The notes under the pieces were generated by a model, which searched no databases, had not been told where the DNA came from, and was given only the letters and a program-made list of their open reading frames with translations. DNA of 64,000 bases, from NCBI GenBank assembly GCA_963995505.1, contig OZ023193.1, forward strand, positions 7,958,521 through 8,022,520, in the 5' to 3' direction. How positions within the stretch are numbered: the stretch's first letter is position 1; every line of letters begins with the position of its first letter. The position numbers and the translations under genes were made by a program. Source of the stretch: Hypericum androsaemum. Its lineage: Eukaryota > Streptophyta > Magnoliopsida > Malpighiales > Hypericaceae. Positions 58,238 to 64,000 of this stretch are shown piece after piece.

Positions 58238-59302
58238 TTAGTGATGAGGAATAACATTTGTTCGTGGAGGAAAGATCTTATCACCACATCTACATTTCCA
58301 AGAGAGGAGATAATAGGTGTCATCTTCATCTTCACCATTGGATGATGATGATGGCTTCTTGGTATGTGGATCTTCACTGTGGTGGTGGGAGGGGACAACC
58401 AAGGTAGCCATGCATGGCCTGCAGCTTGAGCATCCGTTAACACATTCAGGAGGCCTTGAACCCAACATCAGCAGCTTCCTCTCCTGTAGGAAGATTCCAT
58501 GGACTGCCAATGTATAAGAGAGAAGATGGGATTAAAGTAAGTACGAGAGGTCTTGTCAAATTCATTTAGTCTAACGACAGAAAAGATGTACAAATTTAGA
58601 AATTTTTATAATTAAAAAAATGGCAATTGTTATTATGGTATACAAAAATTTACCTTTCAAGAAAAAAGTACGAGAGGTCTCGAGTTCGAACTCTTATGAA
58701 TGGAACATTGTTAAATATTTTTTGGGAGAACTTTGATATATTTCAACGCTCACTCGGCTCGAACGATTAGTCAACCGAGTGAATGTCTGGATAGCGTGTG
58801 GTGTAAAAAAGATGGCAAAGGAGTATAACTATAACTAAGAACATTTTTACACTAAACACTTGTTTTGGACCAAAATGATGCCAAATTAACATCATGGTCA
58901 TGATTTGATGGTATTAAAAAATGGTGGAATAAAAAGAAAAAAAACCAATGACATGTTTTGGGTTTCTAGAAACAATGATATGTTGGTTCAAGATAGAAGA
59001 GACCAGAACCAATCCCAATTATGAAAAAAGAACAACTAATCAATTATGGTTATCTTTGCACTAAAGAGAACTTGGTTAATTGAAAATTGTAAGTAGCAGA
59101 CTGTTATGGTTAGAGAGATTAAATATGGAAGTGATCATGCTCAATTCCCTAACAGATAATTAAGGTAGACATGGACATATATATGAATGTGGTACTCCAG
59201 AGACATATGTATACCTGATTTAGGTGATGAGAAAGAAGTGATAGAAAAGAGCAAAGCCAGAGTGAAGACTGCTAGTTTGAAGCCATTTATTGATGGAGCC
59301 AT
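58238..59302 (-). CDS. EPIDERMAL PATTERNING FACTOR-like secreted peptide
   Basis: Two exons on the minus strand, 59302-59215 and 58503-58238, with a 711-bp phase-1 intron, give 117 residues. Residues 1-25 (MAPSINGFKLAVFTLALLFS) form a signal peptide. The mature EPFL domain starts at about LGSRPPEC (C50) with C54, C57, C60, then C100 and C102 (WKCRCG), the six-Cys core. Between C60 and C100 is a long polar loop rich in His, Ser, Asp and Glu. GSRPPxC with the SWKCRCG end fits the EPFL1/2/3 branch better than EPFL4-6 or stomagen. Family members are apoplastic ligands of ERECTA-family receptors, shaping organ margins, ovules or stomata; which role this one has is unknown. The start is the first ATG before a good signal peptide. 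Confidence 0.92.
58665..58800 (+). mobile_element. Au-like SINE in the EPFL intron (family 1)
   Basis: gagttcgaactctt (B box, 58680), gttaaatattttttgggaga and ggctcgaacgattagtcaac match the copy at 34808. It lies within the EPFL intron on the opposite strand to the gene. Confidence 0.6.
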
Positions 59303-61130
59303 CACTCTCTCTATATCACTGAACTCTCTCTCTTGAGAGACTTGATGTTTAAATGGTAAATAGTATTCAAGAAAATGAACACTAAGGGGAGAGAGGATTG
59401 GTGGGTATATACTACATGGTGAAAAGAAATGGAAATATATGAAGTTGTTGGGGAAAATATTAGTGATGTTGCCTTCAGAATGGACATATATCTGGTACCA
59501 AGGCTTTGTGTACCAATCACACAAACTTTGGACTTTTTTTTTTTGAAACAAACTTTGGACTTGTAATTTCACTGCTTTCTTTTTTGTTGGGAAGTGAAGG
59601 AGCACTGTTTTCTGGGCCATATGGGGAAAATAAGAATTTGACTTTAATGTTTTTAGCGAAGGAGTGAACCCAATGTTGGTTGATCATGACCAAGAGTTCG
59701 ATCCAACTGAAAACATTTTAGTTTTTTAATAAGATCTCAGTTCAAGTTTTACCAATAGAAAATAAACAATTGGAAGTGTTACTTCCAAAATAAACTTCTA
59801 CAATTCTGAATATTGGTTCATCGTGGGCTGGCTGATGACTTTCCTTTCAATTATGAGGCCTGTGATAAGCGACAACCATCATGGCAATTTGTGGTTTATT
59901 GAAGCCTTTTTTTTATAGAGATTATTGAAGCCTTTCTTAGTGTCTAATATTTTAAATTTAAGTTGTAAAGTAGCGGTGCCTTGCATGTAAAGACAGACAT
60001 ATACGTATCAAAGGACATAATTAGTATAACGACACAACGCATACAAATTAAAAAAATTTAGGTTTAAACCCTGACAATTATAATAACAGTATAATCACCT
60101 TAAAAAATGTACACGCGGAGTTAAAATAATGTCTTGTGATACAAAAGACACACGGTTCAATGTCGTGACGAGAGAGCTTTGATTCAAGTTATTTGATTGT
60201 TCTGTTAAAATTTAGTACGAAAATTTTTATTATTTGTAATTATATTCTATTTAGATCTTGATTAGTTCAGATACTCAGTAGTTCAAAAAGAACAAGAGTC
60301 TAAAATGGTGAACATGAACCGGTAAAGTTATTGTATGATGGACTTAATTTGTACAAAAAAGGTAATTAAAAAAACACGAACAGTTTGGTAATTTTTCATT
60401 TGAAAGATTTTGAATTTGGGGCTAAAACTTGGATAACTAGGTCACTTTTAGGATTTAACTTTACAACAGCTTTACAGGAGTGTAATTAGCATTTCACTGA
60501 ACTTTTACCCAGTGAACTTCAAGAAATAATCTCAATAGTTATCACAAATAATCCAATATGGGATGTAATTAAAATTAAGTTGCTTAGCCATGGACAAGTA
60601 CAGTTCCGTGAGACAGGTGAAAAAGCTACGGAGATTCTTCTACTGATAAGAGAGAGCAAAGTCACGATTTAAATTTTACGATGAAAAATATCCGTTGGAA
60701 AAAATTCACATCAAAAGTTGCAAGTGGGTTAGGTTAGTTTATAAGTATAGAAGATCTCCATATTTACTGCCTTAAAATTTTTGGTAGGATATAATTTTTT
60801 TTATATGTTATCAAAACCAATTACTCTAATTTCAGCCCATCGTCGTCTAAATAAAGGGCAATACACCAAAGCAATTCTTTTGAAGGGAGACCAAAGGTAA
60901 TTGAACCCACTAGAAATAAGATCAAAACTTACTGTGGACCCTGCAATTTGCTCCCGACACAATAACACAAAAGAAAAGACTAAATAATGACATAATTTCT
61001 TTCTTTTTTGAAAGGGTTTGACCCCTTTGAGTGGTTACGATTCTATATCCCCACCTTAATTTTTTATCATTATGTTCAGTGCAATTTCTTTTTGACCGGG
61101 TCCTTGTAATTAATGCCATATATATATTTG
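59303..61130. other. Intergenic, no gene seen
   Basis: The left end is the 5' flank of the EPFL gene, with a purine-rich leader. The remainder is AT-rich. Partial tRNA-like motifs (for example gagttcgatcc near 59694) may be old SINEs. Confidence 0.45.
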
Positions 61131-61545
61131 TGGGTGGATTCAGTCCTGGATGTGTAAAATACTCGAGGACCGTTCTGGGAGATAAAATGGTTCGCCATGT
61201 TATGATAGAATAGTTCGTTCAGTTATGATAGAATGATTAGCTTAGTTGTGATAAAATGGTTTCACGAAATCGTCCCGAAAAAATGGAGACTCCGACCGGA
61301 ATAAAAGAGGTTGGATAAAATGGTTTGCCTAGTTATGATAGAATGGTTCGCCCAGTTATGATAGAATGGTTCGTCCAGTTATGATAAAATGGTTTCACGG
61401 ATAAAAGGGGTTCGATAAAATGATTTGCCCAGTTATGATAAAATGGTTCGCTCAGTATGATAAAATAGTTCGCTCAGTTATGATAAAATGGTTCACTCTT
61501 CGGGATCGTACCGGAAAGGTCACTCTAGTACCAAATCTGGTCCGG
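61131..61545. mobile_element. TIR element with internal 23-bp minisatellite, copy 2
   Basis: It starts tgggtggattcagtcctgg and ends ccaaatctggtccgg, an imperfect inverted repeat of about 15 bp. The 7-bp direct repeat atatttg flanks it at 61124-61130 and 61546-61552. The inside is about a dozen copies of a 23-bp unit of the type gaatggttcgcccagttatg plus ata, in two blocks interrupted by non-repeat sequence. Non-coding. Same family as 32130-32492. Confidence 0.7.
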
Positions 61546-61552
61546 ATATTTG

Positions 61553-62289
61553 TATACTATAATTAAATATCGGTTGTACGTAGAGGTTTACTTTTTTAAA
61601 CATTGCTTGAACCAATTAGACAATCCAAATTATAGACATTGCTCAAAATTTTGAGTTGTTTACAACTCAAACCATTAGCTTTAGATGATAAACTAAATAT
61701 TTTCACCTTTGATCCAACCTCTCACCCTCTTAAAAGATTTGAATTCTTTTCGTTTTTTTCTCGTTGTTTATAAGGAGAGGTTACGATGCTTTTAGGTTTG
61801 GAAAGGCCGATTCGGAACAAAGAAATTGAGACGAATTTAAATTGAATCGAGTACGTAGAGAAGTGAACTAACCGAAGAGAGACTAAATGGGAGGGAAAGC
61901 TGTGTAATTTTATGGTTTTCAAATAATAACAATGTTTGAATCATTAATCTTTCGGTAGAACATAGGAGAGTAAGTGAACCATGTATGACTTTGCCATAAT
62001 GTCCCGCCATAATTTTTATAAAAAAAATGAATATACCAAATCTGAAGAGAAAACCATTGTACAATTTTCCGGTATAACTCGGAAGAATTTCTCGTCGTTC
62101 AGTTAAGAGCGGATGCCAATAAGCGGTGTTTTTTCTTTGTTCGAGCGCAATGCTTGTAGCCAGCAGACAGGAACCAAAATTCTGGGCTGCCATAAGCCGG
62201 ATATAAGTTCATGTTACATTCGACATACACATCGCTTCCGCCCGTCCGTCCGTCGGAATTTCAATGTTCGGATGCCTGCAATTGTCTGA
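61553..62289. other. Intergenic and 3' flank of the DUF4050 gene
   Basis: No gene supported; 61722-62193 has only chance frames. It probably contains the 3' UTR of the next gene at its right end. Confidence 0.45.
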
Positions 62290-64000
62290 TCAGTCGTACA
62301 TACCATCCTGCTCCCATACGTCGACAAGAAAATCGACCATTTCCTGGCATATCGTAGATGGATCAGCCCGTGTATAGATACGTCCTTGAAGAACAGATGA
62401 CGTATTCGGAGAAGCAGAAAGACAAGATGAGAAGTACTTACAGGAAGGGGAATCCGCTGAGGAAACGGCTTGTTGCTCCCGAGCAAACTGTCGTACGTTG
62501 CATTCCAACTGCAGCAGAATTTTATTAACCATGGATAGACAGTGAGTGCTGATAAGATGACCACAACCAAATTGATGAACAATCAAAACTTGCCAATGCA
62601 AGATGTATGCATGGTGCATTCAGATAATTTTCACCGTCGGCAATCAACATACAGCATAATGGAGATCTGGACAAATCAATGTAGCCGTTTGACGACAGCC
62701 TAGTGTAGTGTATTATCATATTCACTGGTAGAACAACAGTCTTAGATCGGGAGAGTAATAAACAGCCCTAATTAAGGTGTCAAAGTTAACAGTTTCCTTA
62801 AATGCTGGCTCAAAAAGAATCGTAATTTTGCAGCTGCGACGCAACTCTGTTTAAACTAGTGTTCTCTTATTGTGTGTTTTTTGCCTTAGTGAGCTAGCTG
62901 ATGTGCTCCTGCCTATGAGCGAAAAGCAATAACAACATAATTACATCATATTCTCCATACGGGGCCGCCTCTCGCATGTTGTACATGAGAAAGCCAGAAG
63001 ACAGAACATTCAAACTAAATATAACAAGAAGAAAAAAGAGGAACTGATGACTCAGATCCCCGCAAAATGTAAGCACATCAAATTTCAGCATCCAAAATCC
63101 AAGCTAAGTTGGGATAACATGTTCAAGGCGAAAAGGATGAGTAGGAGGATGATGACGAAGTTTCTCTCGGCTGCAATTATGCCTCAAGTCTCCAGGCAGT
63201 AATGGCACATCCGGTCTTAATCAAGAAGAAAGCATCATTCTCATCAGCAAGATGCAACTTTACTATTCAATATCCAAGTACGCATGCTAGACGGATGCAA
63301 CAAAACAAGGGGACCCGGCCGGCCATTTTGGTAAACAAAATTGTTGCAATTGCACAACTTAATTTCACGAATCATGAAAGAGGAGATTAACTGACTTTAA
63401 TTTAGCTTCTTGCGGGTGTTGTGCCTGATTACCAAGCTTCTTAGTTCCTACCCAGTTCTGCCTCATCTGATTCCAGAGCAGAAGACCTGAAAAAGTCAAA
63501 CAGTTCACACTTCCAACAACATGCATTGAATTTTTTGGAACAAGCGAAACACAGTGAATTAACAGAATCTCAATGAACCCAAACATGTCACACCTTAGTG
63601 ACCTTGGAGCAAATGAAATTCATTTGAAAAGAATGGACAAAGAATTACGATTTACGTAATAGGCAATAGTGAGAAAAGAGGAAGCTGGATGGCCTGGTCA
63701 TCAGAGCTAATTAGTAGGGTGTTTATTGCGGAGCAGTAGAAACAGGCAACAAATTACTCATCAACTGTAATTGGAGAACTGCACCAAACATTATACATCG
63801 CTAATGAAAAAGTAACCAGATCTTACCATGATTTACAAATTCTGATGGGTTACTGCTGCTGCCTGAGAGACCGTGTGGATCAAAGGAATGATTAAATACA
63901 CTGATCGATGAAATACTTCCTTGTGACTGAACTGCGCTGTTGTCCATGTCACAAGTGCTGGCGGTCCAGAGATCCTCTGATATGCTAGGTTTCTTCCCAC
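62290..64000 (-). CDS. DUF4050-family protein, 3' part (runs off the window)
   Basis: The last four exons of a minus-strand gene: 64000-63827 (incomplete, codons from 63998), 63486-63396, 62508-62442 and 62343-62290. All junctions are GT-AG and in frame. The visible 127 residues run from GKKPSISEDLW and CDMDNSAVQSQGSISSIS through GLLLWNQMRQNWVGTKK and LNWNATYDSLLGSNKPFPQ to IPLPEMVDFLVDVWEQDGMYD. This is the conserved C-terminal core of the plant DUF4050 (PF13259) family, like Arabidopsis At5g25360 (from memory). Biochemical function unknown. The N-terminal exons, start and promoter lie beyond 64000. The third intron is the longest (887 bp). Confidence 0.92.
62509..63395 (-). other. Intron of the DUF4050 gene (887 bp)
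   Basis: Bounded by AA then GTCAG at 63395 and CTGCAG at 62509. It contains no recognised element; the 65-codon frame at 63091-62894 is judged to be chance. Confidence 0.7.

Noticed and set aside
62894..63091. A hydrophobic 65-codon minus-strand frame (DUF4050 intron)
   Set aside because: It lies inside an intron with well-supported junctions on both sides, and the membrane-like composition is AT-bias.

Overview
The window is nuclear DNA from a flowering plant. It has spliced GT-AG genes with plant-specific families (LURP-one-related, GH17 beta-1,3-glucanase, plant methyl-CpG-binding-domain protein, EPF-like peptide, DUF4050). It also carries plant-type L1 LINEs, Ty1-copia elements, hAT, Mutator and PIF/Harbinger DNA transposons, tRNA-like SINEs and a Cassandra-type 5S-bearing LTR. 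I lean towards a monocot or an early-diverging angiosperm, but nothing in the sequence decides this and I name no species. Seven host genes occupy well under a fifth of the window; most of the rest is nested and decayed transposable elements.

Layout. 1-7.6 kb: an L1-type LINE (minus strand), bounded by a 9-bp target-site duplication (TSD) and split by a solo LTR with its own TSD. 7.7-9.06 kb: GC-rich LINE-like sequence with imperfect tandem repeats. 9.1-9.9 kb: a large fold-back element. 10-15.8 kb: AT-rich intergenic DNA with a hAT MITE, a tandem duplication and SINE remnants. 16.0-17.0 kb: a LURP-one-related gene (+). 18.5-21.3 kb: two non-autonomous DNA transposons. 21.4-32.0 kb: a three-element nest, made of an old short-LTR copia (minus) carrying a younger 6.3-kb copia (plus) and, in its other LTR, a 5'-truncated LINE (minus). 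All three insertions have recognisable TSDs.

32.1-37.4 kb: a minisatellite-bearing TIR element, a GPI-type GH17 glucanase gene (33155-34436, minus), an Au-like SINE, a 42-bp minisatellite, a Cassandra LTR and a second hAT MITE. 37.4-40.8 kb: an MBD10/11-like gene (minus) with a 2.2-kb first intron. 42-51.3 kb: Harbinger-type elements, including one with both a nuclease gene and a NAM-like partner gene. They are riddled with 176-bp and 67-bp tandem repeats, and one is split by a long-TIR Mutator-like element.

52.2-64 kb is the gene-richer end, with all genes on the minus strand: a two-exon TPR-like protein, a small plastid-type membrane protein, an EPF-like secreted peptide, and the 3' half of a DUF4050 gene running off the window.

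The host genes do not form a pathway or cluster; they are independent single genes. The main biological interest lies in the transposon stratigraphy and in several repeat families that I could not assign to a named family.
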